A DNA stretch of 64,000 nucleotides from positions 102,080,501 to 102,144,500 of the forward strand of contig CM065815.1 in NCBI GenBank assembly GCA_033398695.1, given 5' to 3'. Below are positions 46,225 through 57,877 of the stretch, in pieces. The translations under genes were made by a program, and so were the position numbers. How positions within the stretch are numbered: position 1 is the stretch's first letter; the number at the start of each line of letters is the position of its first letter. The notes under the pieces are model-generated. The model was not told where the DNA came from. It was given only the letters and a program-made list of their open reading frames with translations, and did not search any database. The stretch comes from Orobanche coerulescens (lineage: Eukaryota > Streptophyta > Magnoliopsida > Lamiales > Orobanchaceae).

Positions 46225-48298
46225 ATGGCATTCACCGATGAAGAAGTAGCACAACTACGTGACGTTCTTCGCGGCTTACCGGAGCCCAGAATCCATGCAC
46301 GACGAGGATACGACACCATGCATGCACCACGACATGCTGATGAATACAAGACAAGCGAACTTCCGGAGTTCGTAGGCGGCACCGATCCCGAGGTTTATTT
46401 AGAGTGGGAAAGGAAAATTGAACGAATGTTTGAGTTCAAGGATCTCAATGACGAGGTACGTTGCAAGTATGCGATTCTCAAACTTGGAAAGGGAGCTTCC
46501 CTTTGGTTTGAGCGAATGAAGACACAAAGAGTTCGTGCCGGAAAGGAGAAGATACGTTCGTGGGATTCTCTAAAAAAGAAACTACGAAAAGATATGTCCT
46601 GCTACACACAAGTTAAGCTTGTATCGAAAAATTTCTGACCTCACGCAAGGAAAGCTAAGTGTCGAGGAGTACATCGAGGAGTTTGAAAACTTATCCTTGA
46701 TGGGAGAACTTGAAGAAAGCGAAGAATTACGGATGTCCCGTTTCCTACGAGGTTTGAATAAAAATATTGCTAATTCCGTGGAACTCTACCCCTATTCCGA
46801 CTTTGATACTTTATGCGGACTTTGCATAAAGTTGGAAAATCAAAACAAGGCAAAAATTTCTAAACCCGAATTCCCATCTAAATACGGAAATACCAACTTT
46901 GGCGCGAGTTCTAGCTCGTTTCCAAAAACTGTCACCACAAGTCCACCCGTTACTACCATTCCAAAAACTCCTATCACACCAAAAGAAACAAGCCTATCTA
47001 AAGTCCGGTGTTTCAAATGTCAAGGATTTGGACACTATCAAAGTGCTTGTCCAAATCGGAGAATAGTGATGTTAAGAGAGGCCATAGCCGTCCGAGAAGA
47101 ATTACTGGCCGAAGAAGAAAGAATTGGAGACGTTTTTAACTTAGAAGCCGACGAAGAAGAAGAAGATTGCGAGGCATACGATGCCCCGAACTATGACACG
47201 AACCTCGTCCTTCGCATGTTACAAACGAAGGCGGCCCCGAGTGACATAGAACAACGAGACCAAATCTTTCACACGAAGTGTCGTGTCGGAGAGAAATGGT
47301 GTAGCTTGATCATTGACGGTGGAAGTTGTACAAACGTGGCATCAAGCGAGATGGTCTCAAAGCTCGGATTAATCACCACGGCTCATCCAAAGCCGTATGC
47401 ACTCCATTGGCTCGATGATGGAAATAAGGTGAAAGTTTCAAGACAAGTGAAGGTCGGACTCACCATGGGTTCGTATGGTGATGATATTACATGCGATGTA
47501 CTACCGATGGACGCATGTCACGTATTATTGGGAAGACCTTGGTTATTTGATCGGGACGTACTACATCGAGGGAGGAGTAACGAGTATGAGTTACGTGACA
47601 AAGGTAAAAAAATTGTTCTTAAACCTATGTCACCTCAAGCTATCCGAACAATGAGTTCAAAAAAAATCGAAGGGCCGAAACTTACGATGCTTGCAAATGA
47701 GAAAGAAGTCGAACACGCCATTGACGATGGCGAACGTGTTTATTTAATGATGATCAAAGAATTCCGAAACCTTGCTACCAAATCACACCACGAAGGAGAG
47801 ATAGATACACTGTTACACGAGTTCGCGGATGTATTTCCCGAAGATTTGCCGGTGGGATTACCACCTATCCGCGGAATCGAACACCAAATTGATCTTGTAC
47901 CAGGAGCTCCATTACCGAACAAAGCGGCGTATCGTTGTAATCCCGAAGAAACCAAAGAACTACAACGTCAAATTGAGGAGCTCATGAGTCACGGATATGT
48001 CCGAGAAAGTTTAAGTCCGTGTGCGGTTCCAGTCCTACTTGTACCAAAAAAAGACGGATCATGGCGAATGTGTATTGACAGTAGAGCCGTAAATAACATC
48101 ACCGTCAAGTATCGGTTCCCCATCCCGAGACTAGACGACATGTTAGACGAGTTGCATGGCTCGGTTATATTTTCAAAAGTTGATTTACGGAGCGGATACC
48201 ATCAAATTCGCATGCGAGAGGGAGACGAATGGAAAACGGCATTTAAAACAAAAAAATGGACTTTACGAATTGGTTGTGATGCCATTCGGCCTCACTAA
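46225..48298 (+). pseudogene. Element J Gag, protease and RT
   Basis: The start is MAFTDEEVAQLRDVL. The frame runs to about 46590, where one base is lost in LRKRYVPATHK. From 46619 a single frame of 559 codons covers the rest of Gag (SVEEYIEEFENLSLMGELEE), the CCHC knuckle (CFKCQGFGHYQSAC near 47010-47050), the acidic linker, the protease [34 protein letters not shown] and RT up to [10 protein letters not shown]. There an extra A in KTKNGLYEW shifts it. Confidence 0.89.
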
Positions 48299-49299
48299 TG
48301 CCCCGAGCACTTTCATGAGATTGATGAACGAGGTTCTCAAACCTTTCTTGGGAAAATTTGTTGTCGTATACTTAGACGACATTTTGATCTACAGTCGATC
48401 CTTAGAGGAGCATCTCGAACATTTGCGGCACGTGTTTGAAACTCTAAGGAAACAGAAACTTTACGGAAAGCGGGAGAAGTGTACTTTCCTAGTCGAGAGT
48501 CTTGTCTTTCTCGGCTATGTCGTTTCTAAAGAAGGAGTTTCGGTGGACCAAGAGAAGATCGCGGCAATCAAGTCTTGGCCGACCCCAAAAACAATCACGG
48601 AGGTACGATCATTTCATGGCCTCGCTTCTTTTTACCGACGATTCATACGGGACTTTAGCACCATCTCCACCGATCACGAGTGTCTAAAAAAGGAACCTTT
48701 GCATGGAACGGCGCCCAAAAGACTTTTGAAAAATTAAAAGGAAGGTTATGTGAAGCACCAATTTTAACGTTACCCGATTTTTCGCAACCATTTGAGGTGG
48801 AATGCGACGCTAGTGGAGTTGGAATCGGGCAAGATTTATTCAAGGAGGCCGCCCCATCGCCTATTTTTGGAGAAATTAAGTGGCGCCCGAGTTAATTATT
48901 GTACTTACGACAAGGAGTTCTATGCTATCGTGAGAGCACTCGATCATTGGAGTCACTATTTACGCTCAACACTTCGTGTTACATTCGGATCACGAGTCGT
49001 TGAAATACATCAACGGCAAAGCAAGCTAAGTCCGAGACATGCAAAATGGGTGGAATTTTTACAATCTTTTCACTTTTCATCCAAGTACAAAGACGGTAAG
49101 AGTAATATAGTGGCGGATGCACTATCAAGACGGTATGCCCATCGTCGATTCTAGATGTTCGTTTGTTGGGGTTCGAGACTTTGAAAGATCATTACGTTGA
49201 CGATTTGGACTGGAGAAATTTTCACCCGTTGTAAAACGGGCCCGCATTTAAGAATTTGTTTTACAGGATGGCTTTCTTTTCAAAGGAAATAAATTATGC
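48299..49299 (+). pseudogene. Element J RT palm, thumb and RNase H, frameshifted
   Basis: Frame 48156-48737 carries [25 protein letters not shown] (near 48380), [20 protein letters not shown] and [12 protein letters not shown]. Then [21 protein letters not shown] (48800), YFSEK-like and [15 protein letters not shown] pieces alternate frames. [17 protein letters not shown] ends near 49140. Between 49150 and 49299 the integrase start ([16 protein letters not shown]) is scrambled by several indels. Confidence 0.84.
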
Positions 49300-49881
49300 T
49301 TGCCGAGACATACAATTCGGGAATTACTAGTTCGGGAGGCGCACGGAGGAGGACTAGCCGGTCATTTCGGCTCGGCCAAGACCGTAGAGGTGCTAAAAGA
49401 GCATTTCTTTTGGCCAAAGATGTATGGTGACGTGAGCACAATCGTGAGTAAATGCGTCACTTGTCACCTGATGAAAAGTTCGTTCAAGCCAAGTACATAC
49501 ATGTCGTTGCCAATACCTTTACGACCATGGGAGGATGTCTCGATGGATTTTATTGTTGCTTTACCTCGTACTCAACGGGGCAAAGACTCGATCATGGTAG
49601 TCGTCGACCGTTTTTCGAAAATGGCTCACTTTATAGCATGCCACAAAACCGATGATGCAAGCAATGTGGCGGACTTATACTTCCGGGAAGTAGTTCATTT
49701 ACACGGAGTTCCAAAAACTATCGTGTCGGATCGAGATTCTAAATTTTTGAGTTACTTCTGGAATACTTTATGGAGAAAAGTGGGTACTAAACTCCTATTC
49801 AGCACTTCACATCACCCACAAACCGATGGACAGACCGAGGTGACTAATCGAACCTTGGGAGCATTATTGCGAGGACTGGTG
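49300..49881 (+). pseudogene. Element J integrase core, interrupted by M
   Basis: The frame is intact: [82 protein letters not shown]. The zinc residues and the D,D,E triad are all present. Element M enters at RGLV, and the TSD TGGTG is part of the codons. The frame resumes at 62447 with NKTQKDW. Confidence 0.9.
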
Positions 49882-50747
49882 TGATATGATCCTCTCCGAA
49901 AGATGATCAATTTTGCGGAAGCGATTTGAATGATGTTCGAAATGTAAGTGATGACAAGTAACGTAACCGAGATGGATGAATTTTGGCGGATGAAAACGGT
50001 CCTTGACCCGACAAAAGTGCAATGGCGAACTCTAGAAAGATAACTAGAACCCAACAATTATACGTTCGACGAACCTTGGAATCAAAGGGAAAAACGACAC
50101 TTCGGGTGATAAACGAAGTGCTATTTTATATATATCAAAACTGAAACAATAAGTTATCAAACTTATGCAAATACAAAGTATTTATGAGTCTTTCAAATTG
50201 TGTGTTCTCACAAATCCGAAAATGCTCCTTATATAGGTAAAAGAGGAGCCTCTAAGTAATGATTACACCAAAAGAAGAATCTTAGAAAGTTTAAGACTAA
50301 AATGAAAAGAATAAAAATGATGATGATGGCCTTGACATGAGGAATGCTTGCAACGGCTAGGAGAGGTGTGATGATGGACAAGATCTTCACTTTTACTTTA
50401 AGACCTTGAAAATGCACCAAGACTTTGTAGCAAAAGAAACATCATGTGTAGAAGACTTGTGGAGGGTCAAATTTTCTTCTTTGTTCTTCTTTATTCCAAC
50501 GGCTAGTAGCTTTCATTCGATCGAAATTCTTCATCCCATAATGATGCCGGATCGTGTATCTTGATGACATTGATAGGTACTTCGCTTTTGACGCCCTGTC
50601 TCGATCGGTTTCTTAGCCAATTCTCTTTCCCAAATAATTTGAACTAGACCGTTGATGGAGTCTTTGAATCTTTTAGCTCTTGCCCTTGTGATTGGTCCGA
50701 GGGGTACTTGAATCGGTTCCTTTGCATTCTCTAGTGTGTTCGCATCA
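49882..50747 (-). repeat. 3' LTR of element M
   Basis: On the minus strand it starts TGATGCGAACAC. The first part encodes the tail GPITRARAKRFKDSINGLVQ and more. The polypurine tract lies at about 50748-50765 (plus: TTCCTCCTCTTGAAGAGG). A TATATA near 50230 is on the promoter side. Confidence 0.94.
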
Positions 50748-52108
50748 TTCCTCCTCTTGAAGAGGATTTGACCTCAAATCCGCTTTTGTCCCCGCATCAA
50801 AATGCCTTAAGTCACCACATTAAAAGTAGCACCGACATTATACTCACCTGGCAAATCCAATTTGTAGGCATTGTCGTTGACGCGCTCCAGGACTTGGAAA
50901 GGACCATCTCCCCGCGGAAGTAGCTTAGATCGTCGTTGTTTAGGAAATCTTTCCTTTCGCATATGTAACCAAACCCAATCTCCTGGTTCAAAAATTAGCT
51001 TTTGGCGCCCTTTGTTGGCTTGTTTTGCATATTGCTCAGTCCTTCTTTCAATGTTTCAGCGTGTCTGCTCGTGTATTTTCTTGACAAACTCAGCCTTTTT
51101 AGCACCATCTAGATTAACAAACTCAGAAATAGGCAAAGGAATTAGATCCAAGGGCGTTAGAGGATTAAAGCCATACACAATTTCAAACGGTGAATATTTA
51201 GTAGCCGAATGCACTGATCGATTATAAGTAAATTCAACGTGGGGTAGGCATTCTTCCCATGTTTTAATATTCTTCTTGATAATTGATCTAAGTAGAGTAG
51301 ATAAGGTTCGATTAACAACTTCAGTTTGTCCGTCCGTCTGGGGATGGCAAGTAGTTGAAAACAGCAATTTTGTGCCCAATTTTCCCCATAAGGTTTTCCA
51401 AAAATAACTTAAGAATTTAGTATCTCTGTCAGAAACGATTGTTCGAGACATCCCATGTAACCTTACTATTTCTTTAAAGAATAGATTAGCGACATGTGAA
51501 GCATCATCAGTCTTGTGACATGGAATGAAGTGGGCCATTTTTGAAAACCTATCAACTACTACAAAAACCGAATCCCTTCCATTTTTACTTCTTGGTAGAC
51601 CTAAGACAAAATCCATTGACAAATCCACCCAAGGTTCGGTTGAGATAGGTAAAGGAGTATACATTCCATTAGGTAACACTTTTGATTTAGCTTGTTTACA
51701 TGTTATACAACGATTACAAAATCTTTTGACGTCACGTTTCATACGTGGCCAATAAAAATGTTCATGCAGAATAGCTAAAGTTTTTGATATACCAAAGTGT
51801 CCCATTAAACCACCGCTATGTGCTTCATGCACAAATAATTCTCGCAACGAGCAAGCAGGAATACATAACTGATTCCCACGAAACAAATAACCCTCATGTT
51901 TGTAGAATTGGTCGTGGGCCATTTGTTCACATGTTTTGTAAACTTGACCGAAATCAAGATCATTGGCATATAATTCTTTAATATGTTCAAACCCGAGTAA
52001 TTTAGCATCAAGAGTGGAGATAAGTGCATACCTTCGAGAGAGAGCATCTGCGACCACATTTTCTTTACCCTTTTTGTAGCGGATGACATAAGGAAAAGTC
52101 TCAATCAA
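50748..52108 (-). pseudogene. Element M integrase
   Basis: From 52108 to 51056 the frame is intact: [21 protein letters not shown] RNase H end, [13 protein letters not shown] ... CITC zinc region, [50 protein letters not shown] (D,D,E present), [20 protein letters not shown] stop at HEQTR follows a small loss. The C-terminal domain is recognisable to 50830 ([44 protein letters not shown]), with a 2-base loss at ADL. LRSNPLQEEE reaches the polypurine tract. The sequence style fits CRM-type chromoviruses. Confidence 0.88.
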
Positions 52109-52185
52109 TTCTATCCACTTAGCATGTCTTTTGTTGAGGCTATGTTGTCCCTTTAAGTGTTTTAGAGACTCGTGGTCCGTATGGA

Positions 52186-53100
52186 TTACTTAACCTGTTT
52201 TGGCCATAAATAATGTTGCCAAGTTTTCAAAGCTCTGACCAAAGCGTAGAGTTCTTTGTCATATGTAGGATAATTAAGTGTGGGACCACCCAATTTCTCA
52301 CTAAAGTAAGCTATTGGTTTCCCTTCTTGCATTAGCACGGCTCCTATCCCTGTTCCGGATGCGTCACATTCAATCTCAAAAGACTTAGTGAAATTGGGAA
52401 GTGATAAAACCGGGGCCTTAGTTAGCTTTTCTTTTAATAATTTAAAGGCCGTTTCTTGCGCTTCTCCCCATTTAAACCCTACGTTCTTCTTTAGTATTTC
52501 GGTCATTGGTGCGGCTAGGGCGCTGAAATTAGGCACAAAGCGTCGATAAAAACTAGCGAGTCCGTGAAAACTTCTTACGTCGCCAATATTTTTAGGACTT
52601 GTCCATTCTTGAATAGCTTTGACCTTTTCCGTGTCTACTTGAATTCCTTGCGCACTAACAACAAACCCCAAGAATACTAACTTGTCTGTGCAGAAAGTGC
52701 ATTTACTTAGGTTAGCATACAACTTTTCTTCCTTAAGTATTTCCATTACCGTTCGAAGATGCTTAACGTGTTCGCCTAAGTTTTTGCTATAGATTAGTAT
52801 ATCATCGAAGTATACCACCACAAATTTTCCTAGGTAAGCACGAAAATATGGTTCATTAGGCGCATAAAAGTACTAGGAGCGTTTGTGAATCCGAATGGCA
52901 TGACCATCCATTCATAAAGTCCGTATTTAGTTTTAAACGCGGTTTTCCATTCGTCTCCTTCTTTCATTCGTATTTGGTGATAGCCACTTTTAAGATCGAT
53001 TTTAGAGAATATGCTAGAACCATGTAATTCATCTAACATGTCGTCTAAACGAGGAATGGGGTGTCGATACTTTACCGTGATGTTGTTGATAGCTCAACAA
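52186..53100 (-). pseudogene. Element M reverse transcriptase and RNase H
   Basis: The minus frame 53039-52830 gives [40 protein letters not shown]. After a shift at NHIF, 52821-52186 gives the [12 protein letters not shown] active site (near 52795), [71 protein letters not shown] and ends at a stop in WPKQVK. Upstream, the IDSRA-equivalent codons (about 53085-53110) contain a TGA where tryptophan or arginine is expected. Confidence 0.87.
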
Positions 53101-53329
53101 TCAATACACATTCTCCAAGTAGAATCCTTTTTCTCACGAGCAACACGGGACGGCACAGTGGGCTTAAACTCTCTCGTACATGACCTTTGCTCAGGAGTTC
53201 GGTTACTTGCCTCTCGAATTTCTTTTGTTTCTTCCGATTAGCCCGATACGCGGTCGGTTCGGGATTTGTGCTCTTAATGAAGTCTATTTGATGTTCGATA
53301 CCGCGAATTGGAGGTAATCCGGTGGGGCC

Positions 53330-54097
53330 TCATCCGAAAGATATCTTGGTATTCTGTAAAAGAGAAGAAACAACATCGGGTAAAGAGCTCTTAAGCTCGT
53401 TAGTCGTTAGTAATGTCTCTCTAAACAAGATTACAATTACGGGTTGATGCTCTTTTATTGCCTGTTCTATTTCTCCCGCCTTAGCGTAGAGGTCGATTTT
53501 AGAACTTTCATTTTGTTTTCCTTTGATCTCGGCATTCCTTCTTAGATCGTCCGCTTCTTGCATTTTGAGTTGGTCCTTGTAGACTTCTTGCGGTGTTAAA
53601 GGGGCAAGGGTAATTTGGCGTTGATTAAAATCGAACGAGTACTTATTAGTATACCCATTGTGCATTACATGCCGATCGAATTGCATGGGCCGTCCTAGCA
53701 ACAAATGTCCGGCTTGCATTGGTACGACATCACAGAGTATTTCGTCATGATACTTACCGATCCGAAATGCTACTAAAACTTGTTTAGTGACTTTAGTTTC
53801 GCCACTATTATTCAACCATTGTAGTTTGTATGGTTTCGGATGTTTTGTAGTAGGTAGTCCGAGTTTTTCTACCATTATGGTGCTTGCGACATTCGTGCAT
53901 GACCCTCCGTCTATAATCATGCTACAAACTTTATCCTTTACGTAACATCGTATGGAATAGGTTCTCCCACGCTCGCTCGTTTCATCCTTCGCTTGTATGC
54001 TTAAAGCTCTACGAGCGACTAAGGTGATGTCTATTGGTAATTCATCCTCGATCCGTCCTTCGGTGAACATTGTCCTCATTGTCACTCTCGGACTCAA
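53330..54097 (-). pseudogene. Element M protease region
   Basis: This is a 255-codon frame with the core [18 protein letters not shown] near residue 60, then LGLPTTKHPKPYKLQWL and MQAGHLLLGRPMQFDRHVMH. A linker containing LTPQEVYKDQLKMQEA and a stretch before the RT entry follow. The frame ends at 53330. The GIEHQIDF-like entry into RT (about 53280-53300) is in another frame. The family uses the same D-G-G-S protease motif as R1 and R3. Confidence 0.85.
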
Positions 54098-54121
54098 TAT
54101 CTCCGTTAGGTCGCATGATCA

Positions 54122-54875
54122 TTACCGCTGATTCGGACAATTATTTGCATAATGTCCTCTTCCATGGCATCGATGGCATTAAGTATCACGAGTACGATTA
54201 AGATTGGGACTCGGTTGAACTTGCTTTTGGTTCATTTGCTTCGGCCGTGGTTTTGACGAGAGGTCCCCCTCAAATTTCCATGAAGGATTCTTTCCATTCA
54301 AGTATAAGGATTTGGGGTTGCTTTCCAAGTAGAGGTATTAGGAGTAGTTCGAGTGTTACCTCTTCTTTTGAGTTGATTTTCGATTTTGATTGCCATGTGC
54401 ACCATTTCTTCTACTTCAAAATAAGGATGGAGTTCCACCATGTTTTGTATTTCACGATTTAGTCCTGATAAGAATCTCGCCATGGTAGCCTCTTGGTCTT
54501 CTTCAATGTTAGCTCGGATAATCAAAATTTCCATTTCCTTGAAATATTCTTCAACACTTTTAGTACCTTGACGTAGCGTTTGTAAACGGTTGTAGAGTTC
54601 TCGATAGTAATAGTTTGGTACAAACCGTTTTCTCATCAATGTCTTCATCTCTTCCCACGTCTCAATAGGAGGCTCACGATATCGTCTTCGGTTGTTCACC
54701 ATTTGATCCCACCAAATGATGGCATAATCGGTGAACTCAATAGCCGCCATCTTCACTTTCTTTAGGTTCGAGTAGTTATGACATTCGAACATGAGTTCGA
54801 CTTTCCTTTCCCAATCAAGATATGCTTCGGGGTCACTCTTACCTTGAAATGGAGGGACATTGAGTTTGATATTGC
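54122..54875 (-). pseudogene. Element M Gag, C-terminal two thirds
   Basis: It resumes on the minus side of N with NIKLNVPPFQGKSDPEAYLD, WERKVELMFECHNYS, the WWDQMVNNRRRY block, EEMKTLMRKRFVPNYYYREL, SVEEYFKEMEILIIRANIEE and MARFLSGLNREIQNMVEL, typical of CRM/Reina Gag. The long frame ends at 54298. A CCHC knuckle (CHRCHGRGHYANNC, 54138-54179) is in another frame followed by a stop at 54122-54124. Element N separates it from the N-terminus at 60992-61266. Confidence 0.87.
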
Positions 54876-54880
54876 TCAAG

Positions 54881-55815
54881 TGATACGAATTCTCACTGGT
54901 TATGCGAATTCGCTATCGATACAGCGGAAGTCCTTTTTGACGAGCGGAAGCTATCGACAAGAAACTGTCGGGAATTGGTGACAACAGCTCGCTACGAATA
55001 ATATCAAGCGAGTGATGAAGGCGGTGATTCGATATGCCACAAGACAGAATTTGGCCCAAATGAAAAGACTCAAACAAGACGCTTGCCTCGAAGCGACTTT
55101 AAGACAGGGAACACGTTCGAAGGATCGAACAACACTTTATACGAAATATTGAACAAGTATCAAGCTGTATCAAAAAAAATGAACCGAATATCGAAACAAG
55201 ATATAAATAGATGTTTTATTAAATTAGACCTATAATTTGATAAAGTGATTTCTCCTCAAGACCTATTGAGAATCAATCAGATTAGTATTCGAAACGCGTC
55301 GAATAAAAACCAAGTTTTGATGAAAAGCATTCACCAGGAAAAAAAACACAAAGTGTTCTCAATTCTTCAATATTCAATAATCCCCCTATTACAACTCTAC
55401 TGCCACTATTTATAGGCAAAAATGGCCTGACAAAATAACTTAAACTATTACAAGCTGTTCTTTAAAATAATGAAAGGATAATAAAAGGTTCTTCATGTCA
55501 CTTGTTGACAAAAGTAAAAGTTGGGTCTTGTCTCCAAGTTGAAGTTTGACAGCCGCTTTTTCATATAACAAGTTGCCAAGAATCCTGCTGCCTTTATAAT
55601 AAAGAAATGCTGAAAATTCTTTATTTAGCTACCACTTGGACCTTTTCCCCCTCCCATGTTGCAACTAGCCTTAAGTTATTCCAATTCCGACAATCAAGGT
55701 AACTCCGTACCTCGTATCCGTTTTCTCGCCCAAGAAGTACGTTGGAGTGCGATCGAGGTATTTTACGTCAATTCTTACTTCATCTTCTTCGCTTGGAGTA
55801 GTCGACTTCGTATCA
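54881..55815 (-). repeat. 3' LTR of element N
   Basis: On the minus strand it starts TGATACGAAGTCGAC and ends GAATTCGTATCA. The tail frame occupies 55671-55815. The U5 module is at 55216-55303. Differences from the 5' copy are concentrated in 54970-55110. Confidence 0.94.
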
Positions 55816-56865
55816 TCCTCCCCTTTAAGAGGAATTGTCCTCACCCCGCAATCCCGTCATCATCAAGATAAGGAGAAAGATCACCTATGTTGAAAGTAGT
55901 ATGCACTCCATAGTCACCCGGAAGTTCCAATTTGTAAGCATTGTCGTTCACCTTCGCAACTATTTTAAATGGCCCCTCGGCTCGTGGCATTAACTTATTC
56001 TTATGCTTACTCGGGAATCGTTCCTTCCTCAAATGCAACCAAACTAAATCTCCAACCTCGAATAGTCTCGCTTTCTTTGCTTGTTCGACTTCCTTTGTAC
56101 GCCTCGCTTATTTCTTTGATTCGATCCACTGCTCGTGTAATTTCATCATTGATTTTAGTTTTGACTCCGCATCCTTATGCACCAATTCGTCACTGGGTAG
56201 CGGAATTAGATCTAGCGGCATGTAAGGATTCAGTCCGTAAACTACTTCAAATGGAGAGTGTGCAGTGGCATGAGTAGGAGATCGATTATAAGCAAACTCC
56301 GCATGTGCGATTTCAGATCCAGTCCTTTTGTGTCTTGCTCACCAAGCCTCGCAACAGCGTCCCAGTGTTCGATTCGTTACTTGATTTGTCCGTCGGTTTG
56401 AGGATGATGTGAAGTACTAAACAAAAGCTTGGTTCCCACCTTCCTCCATAATGTGTTCCAAAAGTAGCTTAGAAACTTTGAGTCTCGGTCCGAAACAATA
56501 GTTTTCGGAACTCCATGTAATCGCACTACCTCTCGGAAATACAGGTCAGCAACATTACTCGCATTATCGGTTTTGTGACAAGGAACAAAATGAGCCATCT
56601 TTGAAAAACGATCGACGACCACCATAATCGTGTCCTTACCTCGTTGGGTTCGAGGCAAAGCCACAATGAAATCCATTGAGACATCTTCCCACGGCCTCTC
56701 CGGAATCAGTAAAGGTGTGTAGACTCCTGATTTGAACGAACTTTTCGCAATATGGCACGTCACACATTTACTGATTATATTATTAACATCCCCCTGCATC
56801 CTTGGCCAATAAAAATGTTCCTTAAGCACTTCTAATGTCTTGGCCGAACCGAAGTGGCCAGCCAA
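55671..56865 (-). pseudogene. Element N integrase and LTR tail
   Basis: 56865-56377 is open: [73 protein letters not shown]; the frame breaks just before the catalytic glutamate. 56376-56039 has several indels. 56038-55841 gives [40 protein letters not shown] and FNIGDLSPYLDDDGIAG and stops. The tail (LRTIPLKGEDDT, VRIDV, YFLGEKTDTRYGVTLIVG, stop at 55671-55673) is open but one base out of frame, as in element L. Confidence 0.85.
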
Positions 56866-56952
56866 ACCCCCTCCGTGAGCCTCTCGAACCAGTAATTCTC
56901 GAATCGTGTGCCTGGGTAGGCAAAGACGATTCCCCTTAAAAAGAAAGCCCTC

Positions 56953-57774
56953 CTATATCGAAAATTCTCCCACCGGGCCAGATTTGCACAGGGCGAAGGT
57001 CTCGCCAAAATCCGCATCACCTTCGTAATACTCCTTTACTGTATCGAACCCTAGCAAACGAACATCAAGAGTGGCGAGTAAGGCATAACGCCTAGACAAT
57101 GCATCTGCCACAATATTGCTCTTGCCATCCTTATACTTCGATGAGAAGTGAAATGATTGTAAGAATTCCACCCACTTCGCATGCCTGGGACTTAACTTGT
57201 GTTGCCCGTTAATATACTTCAAGGATTCATGGTCCGAATGTATGAAGAAATGCTTTGGCCGCAGATAGTGACTCCAATGATCTAGAGCCCTCACAATAGC
57301 ATAAAACTCTTTGTCGTACGTACAATAATTGAGACGAGCACCATTTAACTTCTCGGAAAAATAAGCAATAGGTCGCTTTCCCTGAATGAGAACCGCTCCA
57401 ATGCCAACTCCGCTAGCATCACACTCCACCTCAAACGGTTGCGAAAAATCAGGTAATGCTAAGATTGGTGCTTCGCACAACTTCCCCTTCAACTTTGCAA
57501 ATGACTCCTGAGCAGCCCTGCTCCAATTAAACGTGCCCTTCTTCAAACATTCTGTTATTGGGCTTGCAATGGTACTGAAGTCTCGAATGAATCTTCGGTA
57601 AAATGAAGCTAGTCCATGGAACGATCTAACCTCCGTCACTATAGTGGGAACCGGCCAGGACTTAATTGCTTCGATCTTCGCTTGATCGACCGACACTCCA
57701 TTCTTTGAAACAACATAGCCAAGAAAGACTATACTCTCGACCAAAAATGAGCACTTCTCCCTTTTTCCATACAA
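56953..57774 (-). pseudogene. Element N RT thumb and RNase H
   Basis: The frame is intact from [20 protein letters not shown] to [109 protein letters not shown]. The YLDDILI active-site codons lie in the short gap 57850-57865, in a frame different from both neighbours, so two indels bracket it. Confidence 0.88.
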
Positions 57775-57877
57775 ACTGGTTCTAAGGGTTTCAAGACTTG
57801 CCTCAAGTGTTCGAAATGTTCTTGCAATGATCGGTCAGAGATCAAAATATCATCTAAGTATACAACCACAAATTTCC

